A stretch of DNA of 64,000 bases from G963665085 sp963665085 (GTDB lineage Bacteria; Bacteroidota; Bacteroidia; Bacteroidales; JAAAOM01). Positions 48,781 to 57,600 of the stretch are shown piece after piece (position 1 is the first letter of the stretch; the number at the start of each line of letters is the position of its first letter). The stretch spans positions 2,914,001-2,978,000 of the forward strand of contig CAXXXS010000001.1 of assembly GCA_963665085.2 (NCBI GenBank), in the 5' to 3' direction. The notes under the pieces were generated by a model. The model was not told the DNA's origin. It saw nothing but the letters and a program-made list of their open reading frames with translations, and did no database searches. A program made the position numbers and the translations under genes.

Positions 48781-48870
48781 CCTCCTAAATCCTCCTGAGA
48801 GGAGGACTTATAGAGAGTAATAAATATTTAAAAATTAGATGTTTTTAACAGCCCCTTTAGAGGTTCAATA
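48779..48870. repeat. REP-like repeat with a decayed partner, right of DUF559 gene 2
   Basis: GACCTCCTAAATCC copy at 48779-48818. The expected inverted partner is reduced to AGATG...AACAGCCCCTTTAGAGG around 48838-48870, so the right-hand pair has decayed. Confidence 0.65.
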
Positions 48871-48881
48871 AAATAGAGAAA

Positions 48882-49589
48882 ATGAATATTACTACATTCT
48901 TACACATATTCTGGCGAAACATCCAGTATAATATCAAAATAATTTTTGGAAATAAATTTATTTACTTCCTTATAGCAGCAGTCGTATTTTACCTGGTATT
49001 GGTTGGTGTTATGTTATTTGCTGACTGGGTTCCGGGAGAAAGTGATATTTATGGGATTCTTATTTTTCCAGGACTTCTGATTATGTTTTATCCTGTAGTT
49101 TATAATATTCAGAGTGATAAAGACAGTCGTATGCTGGAAATTATTTTTGGTGTGCCTAACTATCGTTATAAAGTTTATTTATTGAGGTTCGGTATAAGTA
49201 TATTGTTACTTCTGTTAGTTATCCTGGCGATGAGTGGCTTTGCCAGTATTGCTATTCTACGGGTCAACATTTTTGAAATGGTATATAGGCTCTCGTATAC
49301 TCTACTATTTATGTCTTCTCTGGCATTTCTTTTAAGTACCCTCACAAAAAATGGAAACGGAACTGCTGTTGCTTTGGTTGTTATTGGATTGATATTCTTT
49401 TTTCTGCAAGATGTTTTACGCCATAATAAATGGTATATATTTTTAAATCCTTACGATATGCCAGGCGATTTAAGTCCAACAATCTGGCAAAGTGTGATCC
49501 ATCAAAACAGAATAATACTGGGAATTGGCATCATTGTATCAATCCTTTGGGGGTTGATCAATTTGCAGAGAAGGGAGAAGTTTGTGTAG
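48882..49589 (+). CDS. ABC-2-type transporter permease
   Basis: A 235-residue integral membrane protein with six predicted transmembrane helices and the ABC-2 opening (FLHIFWRNIQYNIKIIFGNKF) in which a basic coupling helix precedes the first span. FPGLLIMFYPVVYNIQSDKDSRMLEIIFGVP is the typical second-span and coupling region, here split by position: spans start near residues 28, 60, 100, 130, 160 and 205. It has no ATPase of its own nearby other than the one fused to the RND protein upstream, with which it probably pairs. It is the last gene of the hybrid locus. Confidence 0.85.
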   Translation: MNITTFLHIFWRNIQYNIKIIFGNKFIYFLIAAVVFYLVLVGVMLFADWVPGESDIYGILIFPGLLIMFYPVVYNIQSDKDSRMLEIIFGVPNYRYKVYLLRFGISILLLLLVILAMSGFASIAILRVNIFEMVYRLSYTLLFMSSLAFLLSTLTKNGNGTAVALVVIGLIFFFLQDVLRHNKWYIFLNPYDMPGDLSPTIWQSVIHQNRIILGIGIIVSILWGLINLQRREKFV

Positions 49590-49616
49590 ATTAAGGACGA
49601 ATATTTTAGCTCGCTA

Positions 49617-49750
49617 GCGCGGATTTGCAATCCGTGCCTGTAGCAAATAACAGGACAAAAAAGAACAGTATTGAAAAACTGGAATTGTTATATAAAAGAT
49701 TGAAAAAAGGGACAAGTAAAATAAACAGACACGGACTACAAGTCCGCGTC
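49617..49750. repeat. intergenic inverted-repeat element
   Basis: About 25-bp imperfect ends: GCGCGGATTTGCAATCC-GTGCCTGT at 49617-49641 and ACAGACACGGACTACAAG-TCCGCGTC at 49725-49750. It has no credible coding frame. A further phylum-typical repeat, TCTGCGACATCTCCGCGTCC followed by TCTGCGG, lies at 49787-49814. Together they fill most of the 349-base gap before the M61 gene. Confidence 0.6.
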
Positions 49751-49887
49751 AGCAAAGCAAGTGCAATTATAAAAACTCTTTTCTTTCTCTGCGACATCTC
49801 CGCGTCCTCTGCGGTAGAAAAAAAACTCCAATCTCTTACATCAAACTACCAATTCAAAACTTTTTCTTTTGTTTTAATTATAATTCT

Positions 49888-49920
49888 TTTGTGAAAGTCT
49901 TAAAGAAGTGTCTACTTTTG
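49888..49920 (+). promoter_or_regulatory. promoter of the M61 peptidase gene
   Basis: TTTG at 49888-49891 and TACTTTTG at 49913-49920 with a 21-base spacer; the ATG is 18 bases downstream. Confidence 0.5.
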
Positions 49921-49938
49921 TATCCAAATTAAGAAAAA

Positions 49939-51513
49939 ATGAAAAAATCCTTGTTTTATATAAGCAAAAGCTTAATAGTTTTATTCTTTGTCTTGAGCAT
50001 TACTTCATGTACAAATACTGGAAATAATACAACAGAAAAGAAGAACTCTATAGATTTAAAATTTACAGTATCTATGCCCGATCCTGCTAGTCAGAATTTT
50101 ATAGTAGAACTTAATTGCAGTGGAATTAATGAAGACACTATTAATTTAAAAATGCCGGAGTGGATGCCTGGATATTATCAGATAATGGATTATTCTGATG
50201 CAGTTTCTGAGTTTGAAGTAGAATCTGATTTGCTGGTGACAAGACAAAATGATAACACCTGGCAAATTGTAACAAGCAAAAGAAAACCTTTTCAATTATC
50301 ATATAAAGTAAAGGCAGACAAGAAATTTGTTGCTAATAGTTTTCTGGATACTACGCATGCTTACATAGTTCCTCCTTCGTTATTTATGTATATCGATAAT
50401 TATTTGGATATACCGGTAACAGTAGAATTCAACCTAAATAATAAATGGAGTGATATAGTGACAGGATTAGATGATGTTATAGGAAAAGAATATACCTATT
50501 TAGCATCTGATTTTGATATTCTTTATGATTGTCCGATACTTATCGGAAACCTGGAATCATTAGAACCATTTTATGTTAGTGGAGTTGAACATCAGTTTAT
50601 AGGGTATGATATTGGTGAATTTGACCAGGAGGTTTTTATGACGGAGTTGCAAAAGATTATTCAGGCTGCTACCGATCTGATGGGAGATATTCCATACGAA
50701 AAATATAAGTTTATTGGTATTGGTCCCGGTCATGGTGGAATAGAACACTTAAACAACACAACGGTAAGTTTTGATGGAAATACATTGAGTGATGAAAAGG
50801 CTTTTAACCGAATGATGAGTTTCTTAGCACATGAATATTTCCATAATTATAATGTGAAACGTATTAGACCAGTTGAGCTTGGTCCTTTTGATTATAGCAG
50901 AGAAAATAAAACCAATCAGTTGTGGATAAGCGAGGGACTAACAGTTTATTATGAATATATCGTAGTTAAAAGATCAGGTGTTTTTAATGAAGAAGAATTT
51001 TTAGCTTGTTTTGAAGGAGAAATAAATTCCGTTGAGAATGATCCGGGAAGACATTATCAATCCCTTGTTCAGTCTAGCTATTATACCTGGGAAGAAGGAC
51101 CTTTTGGAGATCCCGGAACTAAAGAAGATCGTTCCATATCCTATTATGTAAAGGGACCTGTTGTTGGATTGTTACTTGATTTTGCAATACGCGAAGCTAC
51201 TGATAATCAAAAATCATTGGATGATGTTATGCGATTCATGTACAACACATACTATAAAGGTCTTCAACGTGGGTTTACCAGTGCCGAGTTTCAGCTGGCC
51301 TGCGAGAAAATAGCAGGAACCTTGTTAACACCCGTTTTTGAATACGTTCATACAACAAAAGACCTTGATTATAATAAGTATCTCGCATATGCCGGACTAG
51401 AGTTGAAACAAGAGAAAGGCCAGTCAGGGAAAAATATTTTTTCCATAAAAAAGAAATCCGATATCACAGCCGAACAGTTAGCTGTGCTGAATTCATGGAT
51501 GGGAGAGGAGTAA
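49939..51513 (+). CDS. M61-family glycyl aminopeptidase-like lipoprotein
   Basis: Exported metallo-aminopeptidase of 524 residues; lipobox ITSC near residue 28. After a beta-sandwich domain (about 45-190) comes the M1/M61 catalytic fold: zinc motif His298-Glu299-x-x-His302 in LAHEYFHNYN and the third ligand Glu332 in WISEGLTVYYEY. Most M61 enzymes are near 600 residues and end in a PDZ domain; here the protein stops after a short NIFSIKKKSDITAEQL tail, so the PDZ domain appears reduced or missing. The PutP-like gene 50 bases downstream would suit uptake of released amino acids, which is inference. Confidence 0.88.
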   Translation: MKKSLFYISKSLIVLFFVLSITSCTNTGNNTTEKKNSIDLKFTVSMPDPASQNFIVELNCSGINEDTINLKMPEWMPGYYQIMDYSDAVSEFEVESDLLVTRQNDNTWQIVTSKRKPFQLSYKVKADKKFVANSFLDTTHAYIVPPSLFMYIDNYLDIPVTVEFNLNNKWSDIVTGLDDVIGKEYTYLASDFDILYDCPILIGNLESLEPFYVSGVEHQFIGYDIGEFDQEVFMTELQKIIQAATDLMGDIPYEKYKFIGIGPGHGGIEHLNNTTVSFDGNTLSDEKAFNRMMSFLAHEYFHNYNVKRIRPVELGPFDYSRENKTNQLWISEGLTVYYEYIVVKRSGVFNEEEFLACFEGEINSVENDPGRHYQSLVQSSYYTWEEGPFGDPGTKEDRSISYYVKGPVVGLLLDFAIREATDNQKSLDDVMRFMYNTYYKGLQRGFTSAEFQLACEKIAGTLLTPVFEYVHTTKDLDYNKYLAYAGLELKQEKGQSGKNIFSIKKKSDITAEQLAVLNSWMGEE

Positions 51514-51563
51514 TAAAAAAGATTTTGAATAAGGATAAAAGAACCCTAATCGTATAGTTTTCT

Positions 51564-52985
51564 ATGGAATTAAATTTACCCGTAATAATCAGTTTTTCTA
51601 TTTACTTGTTGTTGATGCTTTTCATTGGTTGGTATTACTACAAAAAAACTCAAAATATTAGTGATTACTTATTAGCAGGGAGAGGATTAAACAGTTGGGT
51701 AGTTGCTATAAGTGCACAAGCATCAGATATGAGCGGATGGTTGCTGTTGGGATTACCCGGATATGCATATCTGGCTGGATTAGAAGCTGGATGGATTGCA
51801 TTTGGATTAGCAATTGGAACCTACTTAAACTGGAAGTTTGTTGCTAAGCCTCTTCGTATTGAGACAGAAAGACTATCAAATTCTTTAACATTACCCCAGT
51901 TTTTTGAAAACAGATTCAACGATACATCACATACATTAAGAATTATATCCAGTATTTTTATCATCATCTTTTTTCTTATTTATACTTCATCGGGATTTGT
52001 GGCAGGAGCGAAATTATTTACCTCTATTTTTCCTGTAACATACCACCAGGCTTTAATTATTAGTGTAATAATTATAATTTCCTATACATTTCTTGGTGGA
52101 TTTCATGCTGTGAGCATGACTGATTTAATTCAGGGAATTTTAATGTTCCTTGCAATTATTATTGTTCCAGCCATTGTTATAAAGCATCTGAATGGTGTTA
52201 CCTCAATTGTTGATTCTTTGCATAAAATCAACACTGAGTTATTAAACCCAATTACTTCGGTAGATGGCAGTAAGTTAAGCTGGATTGCCATAACATCGTC
52301 CATGGCCTGGGGACTTGGTTATTTTGGTCAGCCGCATATACTTGCGCGTTTTATGGCAATACGCGAGGTAAATCACGTGAAACGGGCTCAGTATATTGCT
52401 ATGTCATGGGTGTTAATCAGTTTAACGTTTGCTGTAATTATTGGTATGATAGGTATTCCGTTTTTTAAGGATCCACTTCCTGATTCTGAAAAAGTTTTTA
52501 TTGAATTAATATTTGCCAATGCTCCGGTAATATTAGCTGGTATTTTCTTTTCGGCAATTCTGGCTGCTATTATGAGTACAGCAGATTCTCAATTGCTGGT
52601 GGCATCATCATCCATTATTGATGATTTGGTAAAAGTATTTGTGAAAAAATCATATTCAACAAAAACGCTTGTTCTACTTAGTCGGCTTGCTGTTATACTG
52701 GTTGCTGTAATTGCATCATTAATTGGGTTAAATCCGGATTCAGGCGTGTTAAATCTTGTGTCTTATGCATGGGCAGGTTTTGGAGCTACTTTTGGTCCCG
52801 TTATTTTAACGTCATTATATTCTAAACGCGTAACGACGAAAGGTGCAGTACTAGGAATTATTGTAGGTGGTGTTACTGTAATTGTATGGAAAAATTTACA
52901 TGGAGGTATTTTCGAACTCTATGAAATTGTACCGGGATTCTTATTTTCTTTGATTGTCATTTTATTTTTCATGAAAAAAGATTGA
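51564..52985 (+). CDS. putP: sodium/proline symporter (PutP-like)
   Basis: Sodium-coupled solute symporter of 473 residues with thirteen predicted spans, the usual size. The sequence ISAQASDMSGWLLLGLPGYAY is the proline-symporter signature near residues 50-70, and ILAAIMSTADSQLLVASSS is the conserved ninth-span motif with the sodium-site Ser/Thr residues. The TISDYLLAGR-like motif (NISDYLLAGRGLNSW) is also present. It is located 50 bases after an exported peptidase gene in the same direction. Proline is the most likely substrate; related solutes are possible. Confidence 0.88.
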   Translation: MELNLPVIISFSIYLLLMLFIGWYYYKKTQNISDYLLAGRGLNSWVVAISAQASDMSGWLLLGLPGYAYLAGLEAGWIAFGLAIGTYLNWKFVAKPLRIETERLSNSLTLPQFFENRFNDTSHTLRIISSIFIIIFFLIYTSSGFVAGAKLFTSIFPVTYHQALIISVIIIISYTFLGGFHAVSMTDLIQGILMFLAIIIVPAIVIKHLNGVTSIVDSLHKINTELLNPITSVDGSKLSWIAITSSMAWGLGYFGQPHILARFMAIREVNHVKRAQYIAMSWVLISLTFAVIIGMIGIPFFKDPLPDSEKVFIELIFANAPVILAGIFFSAILAAIMSTADSQLLVASSSIIDDLVKVFVKKSYSTKTLVLLSRLAVILVAVIASLIGLNPDSGVLNLVSYAWAGFGATFGPVILTSLYSKRVTTKGAVLGIIVGGVTVIVWKNLHGGIFELYEIVPGFLFSLIVILFFMKKD

Positions 52986-53172
52986 TTGTAAACTTTTAAG
53001 AATATTACCTTAGATTCGATTAAATCAAACCAGAGAGTGAGATTTATATTTTCTGCAATTCAAATACTCCTTTTAATTGAATGAATATACAAAATACAGA
53101 TAGATTTGAATACTGTTTTTTTCCTAGTTGATATATTGAAAATTAGTTGATTAAAAATTTTTAAAGGATTAA

Positions 53173-53295
53173 CTAGTTAAACAACAAACTCCCGGCACCC
53201 AAAAAAACAGCTAGCCATATTAAACCTTTAATCAAAAAGAAAAAGAATCCGGCAACACCAAACCGCTTCAACCACAACATAAGTTTTTGTTTCAT
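53173..53295 (-). CDS. 40-residue small membrane protein
   Basis: On the minus strand, ATG at 53295 opens 40 codons ending in TAG at 53173: MKQKLMLWLKRFGVAG..., then FFFFLIKGLIWLAVFLG, and GSLLFN. A basic amphipathic start is followed by one long hydrophobic helix. Short proteins of the pattern KRFGVAGFLFFLIKGLIWL occur widely in Bacteroidota genomes, to my knowledge without assigned function. The rest of the 440-base gap (52986-53172 and 53296-53425) shows no other gene or clear terminator. Confidence 0.7.
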   Translation of the reverse strand: MKQKLMLWLKRFGVAGFFFFLIKGLIWLAVFLGAGSLLFN

Positions 53296-53425
53296 TCTTT
53301 CTAGCTATTATACGATATGTTAAAGTTGTACTATTTACTCAAAATGAATAAACAGTTACTATATCTTATAATAAACAACTCAATAAGAATAATTGTTGAT
53401 GTTAAGTTTTAAGTCAGCTAGAAAT

Positions 53426-54064
53426 TTATGAAATTGTTAGTTTGTCTAAACTTTGAGTTTTATTAATCAACTCAGCAACATTCTTCACATCTAGTTTTTG
53501 ATAAATATTTTTTCTATGGAATTCTACCGTACTTACGGAGATATTTAAAATAATAGCAATTTCTTTATTTGTTGAGCCTTTCTTAATCAATTCTAAAACC
53601 TCTGATTCACGGTTTGAAAGAACGATGTTTTTTTGCGAATATTTCTGATGATTGCCAAGAAATATTCGTGTGTCACTTGTTGTTACAAACCGTTTACCTT
53701 TTTTTATTTCTTTTATACAGTTAATTAATTCATCCGCATGAATACCTTTTGAGATTATTCCATCAGCACCAAGTTGGATAGCCTTCATTATTGATTCTTT
53801 TTCGAAAAAAGCTGTATACATAGCAACTTTAAACTCAGGATGAGTGCTTTTTATAAAGGTAAGAAGATCAAAACCGTTCATGTCTGTTAGGTGTAGGTCG
53901 CATAAAATTAAATCAACCTGAAGAGATTCTATATTATCAATTAGATCTTTTCCGTTCTCAAAGTAATTTTTTACATCAAAAATCTTTTCTCCATTTTTCT
54001 CGGAAATTGATTTAAGACCATAAAAAGACAATGGGTGATCATCAACAAGTGTAACTTCTATCAT
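53426..54064 (-). CDS. NarL/LuxR-type response regulator
   Basis: Response regulator of 212 residues. Receiver domain with DDHP at 8-11 and phospho-acceptor Asp56 in LILCDLHL; C-terminal LuxR-type helix-turn-helix (LSNRESEVLELIKKGSTNKEIA, given here in two parts: LSNRESEVLELI and KKGSTNKEIAIIL) ending in VEFHRKNIYQKL. The ATG at 54064 gives the normal MIEVTLVDDHPL opening and has an A-rich leader; an in-frame ATG at 54088 would add eight residues. No kinase gene is adjacent. It is divergent from the adhesin operon and its gene abuts the conserved promoter module at 54144, so it is a candidate regulator of that module. Confidence 0.92.
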   Translation of the reverse strand: MIEVTLVDDHPLSFYGLKSISEKNGEKIFDVKNYFENGKDLIDNIESLQVDLILCDLHLTDMNGFDLLTFIKSTHPEFKVAMYTAFFEKESIMKAIQLGADGIISKGIHADELINCIKEIKKGKRFVTTSDTRIFLGNHQKYSQKNIVLSNRESEVLELIKKGSTNKEIAIILNISVSTVEFHRKNIYQKLDVKNVAELINKTQSLDKLTIS

Positions 54065-54143
54065 ACTCTTTTTTTTTAAAGATAACATTCAGGGCAATAT
54101 TTACCTAGAAAAAAAAGGTGAGATATCTCATCGGTTTACCTGT

Positions 54144-54207
54144 GGTTTTCCTTAGGTAAAACTATAAAAACAGGGGGGGGATAAGAATTCTTTGAACTGT
54201 AAATTTG
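54144..54207 (+). promoter_or_regulatory. palindromic operator, G-tract and -7 element of the adhesin operon
   Basis: GGTTTTCC (54144) then TTAGGTAAAACTA forms a near-palindrome (GTTTTCC..GGTAAAAC). After 7 bases comes a run of eight G (54173-54180), and TAAATTTG, a perfect -7 element, is at 54200-54207. The ATG of the operon is at 54243. A second module at 62884 matches with identical spacing. Confidence 0.7.
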
Positions 54208-54242
54208 AGATAGTATAATATTTTTAATTAAATGTAATTATA

Positions 54243-54671
54243 ATGAAAAGGCATTTATTGGTATTTTTTTTAGTATCCCTGGTTACCGTTGGGTATTCTC
54301 AAACCCAGCAGGATCAGGCGGATATACTACAAATTTGTTTTGAAATTCCTGAATTGCAACCATTTCTAATGGGGGCAAATGGTTCACCATTAGCACAGTT
54401 GTATGTTAAATCATGCAATTCAATTCAGGATTACGGGCTAACCGTTAATAAATTTGGTAACCCTGTTCGTTTTGTCGATAAGGTTGAATTATCTGCCTTA
54501 TCAGATAAATCTCACATCGATTTTTTCATTTTCGAAGTAATGGCTGATAAAGCCCGTGTCGATTTTACTTTTTCTTCTGACTCAAGTGAACCTAAATTCT
54601 GGGCTTACTTGGAATTAGAAAAAAATGGTACTACGTGGGAAATAACACAATTAAAAAGTGAGGAGAGATAA
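54243..54671 (+). CDS. small secreted protein of unknown function
   Basis: I do not recognise this 142-residue family. It has a signal peptide (LLVFFLVSLVTVGYSQ) and a mature part with two cysteines (ILQICFEIPEL and VKSCNSIQDYG) that could pair, and a C-terminal half of alternating strands. It lies 3 bases upstream of the giant repeat protein gene and 36 bases downstream of the -7 element, so the two form one operon. It may be a periplasmic or surface partner of the giant protein; no chaperone or pilin signature is visible. Confidence 0.65.
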   Translation: MKRHLLVFFLVSLVTVGYSQTQQDQADILQICFEIPELQPFLMGANGSPLAQLYVKSCNSIQDYGLTVNKFGNPVRFVDKVELSALSDKSHIDFFIFEVMADKARVDFTFSSDSSEPKFWAYLELEKNGTTWEITQLKSEER

Positions 54672-54674
54672 GAT

Positions 54675-57600
54675 ATGGAAAAAGATTTTTACACCAGAAT
54701 AAAAAAATATTGTTTTGGATTGTTGTTTTTTTTGGTATTTGTATTGCCATTAAATAATATCAATGGACAAACAGTACTTAACAATCAAAAATTAAGATTT
54801 GGTAGTGGTTCACAAGAATCTATCAACACCTATGGCAATTTATTACAACCATGGTACTATAGTAGTTCTGCAAGCACATGGTATAAGCTCACTTATTCAA
54901 GTTATGCACTTGATATTGCTTATCGTGTTGGTGGTGATGGAACAAATGAATGGAACATAAATGGAGACTTGGCAGCAAATCCAACAATAGCTAGTCAGGT
55001 TGTTAATACAGATAATTATGTCAATGCAGGTGGAGGTATTGGTTATGGAACTGTTACATCATCAGGGACTATAACTATTGGTTCAACTTCGCTTGATGTT
55101 GTTCAAGCATACAGCTTACCAGAAGACAAGGCATACATGCAAGCAACCATACAACTAACTAATAATACGGCAAGTACAGTTAGTAACTTGAGGGTATGGA
55201 TTGGTACGCGTGATGACTGGGTCGGAACTACAGATGGGCCTATTGAAACCAAAGGTAATTTGGTTGATGGTGCATTTGATACAATTGATGTACAGTCTGA
55301 AAGATCACTTGCGCTTCAGATTGCTTCTGGTTCCGAAGGGGTTATTTTTTATACTACTTCTGAAAAAGCGAATACTATTTCCCAAGGCTGTTGTTCGTTT
55401 GCTAATGTTTATAATCAGGATCCTTCCACAAGTCCAATTATCCGGACAGGTGATGGTTCTTATGGTTTTTATGTACGGATGAATGATTTAGCTCCGGGTG
55501 AGAGCGATGAATTTACATGGTTTTATGCCGCTGGTGAATTAGCAGAGCTCGCTGATATTATTAAAGATGTAGCTGACGTTAGCGGGGCAAGTAATGTATT
55601 TCACGATTCAACGTCATTTGCTGCTACTGTAACAGAAGACGCTACCGGTTATTGGGTTGCTGTACCTACAGGTTCAGCAGAACCAACAGCAGAGCAGGTT
55701 AAAGCAGGTGTAGATTATGGTGCAGTTACAGTTATTGCGAGTGGTTCACAAGTAATGTCAGCTGATGTTGAAGTTACATTCCCGATTGATGGGTTAACGC
55801 CAGGTACTGATTATACAGTATATTTTGTATATGAAACTTCTGAACCTGCTTTCTCTGAGATTTCTAGCTTTGATTTCACAACTGATTTAGATACAGATGG
55901 TGATGATATTGGAAATAACTTAGATGACGATGATGATAATGATGGGGTGTTAGATGAGGATGAGACTTCTTTGGGAACGGATCCATTGGATCCAGACTCC
56001 GATGGTGATGGCACAGATGACGGAACAGATGCATTTCCGGTAGATGAAAACGAAGATACGGATACAGATGGCGATGGCACTGGAAACAATGCCGATACCG
56101 ACGATGATGGCGATGGATTATCCGATGCCGATGAAGCAACAGCAGGTTCCGATCCATTAAACACAGATTCAGATGGTGATGGCACAGAAGATGGTACTGA
56201 TGCATTTCCGATAGATGAAAATGAAGATACCGATACAGACGGTGATGGCACCGGAAACAATGCCGATACCGACGATGATGGCGATGGTCTCTCAGATGCC
56301 GATGAAGCAACCGCCGGCTCTGATCCATTAAATCCTGATTCAGATGGTGATGGCACAGATGACGGAACAGATGCATTTCCGGTAGATGAAAACGAAGATA
56401 CGGATACCGACGGTGATGGCACCGGAAATAATGCCGATACGGATGATGATGGCGATGGATTATCCGATGCCGATGAAGCAACCGCTGGTTCCGATCCATT
56501 AAATCCTGATTCAGATGGTGATGGCACAGATGATGGCACTGATGCATTTCCGGTAGATGAAAACGAAGATACGGATACCGATGGAGACGGTACAGGAAAC
56601 AATGCCGATACGGATGATGATGGCGATGGATTATCCGATGCCGATGAAGCAACCGCTGGTTCCGATCCATTAAACACAGACTCCGATGGTGATGGCACAG
56701 ATGACGGAACAGATGCATTTCCAATCGATGAAAACGAAGATACAGATACCGACGGTGATGGCACTGGAAACAATGCCGATACCGACGATGATGGCGATGG
56801 ATTATCCGATGCCGATGAAGCAACCGCCGGCTCTGATCCATTAAATCCTGATTCAGATGGTGATGGCACAGATGACGGAACTGATGTTTTTCCAACCGAT
56901 GAAAATGAAGATACAGATACCGACGGTGATGGCACTGGAAACAATGCCGATACCGACGATGATGGCGATGGATTATCCGATGCCGATGAAGCAACAGCCG
57001 GCTCTGATCCATTAAATCCTGATTCAGATGGCGACGGCACAGATGACGGCACAGATGCATTTCCGGTAGATGAAAACGAAGATACAGATACCGACGGTGA
57101 TGGCACTGGAAACAATGCCGATACCGACGATGATGGCGATGGATTATCCGATGCCGATGAAGCAACAGCCGGCTCTGATCCATTAAATCCTGATTCAGAT
57201 GGCGACGGCACAGATGACGGCACAGATGCATTTCCGGTAGATGAAAACGAAGATACAGATACAGACGGTGATGGCACTGGAAACAATGCCGATACCGACG
57301 ATGATGGCGATGGATTATCCGATGCCGATGAAGCAACAGCCGGCTCTGATCCATTAAATCCTGATTCAGATGGTGATGGCACAGATGACGGAACTGATGT
57401 TTTTCCAACCGATGAAAATGAAGATACAGATACCGACGGTGATGGCACTGGAAACAATGCCGATACGGATGATGATGGCGATGGTTTATCCGATGCCGAT
57501 GAAGCAACAGCCGGTTCCGATCCATTAAACACAGATTCAGATGGTGATGGTACTAATGATGGTGCCGATGCTTTCCCAACCGATGAGAATGAAGATACCG

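Noticed and set aside
49625..49894. 89-codon plus-strand frame
   Set aside because: It runs through intergenic repeat elements, and its composition is unlike protein.
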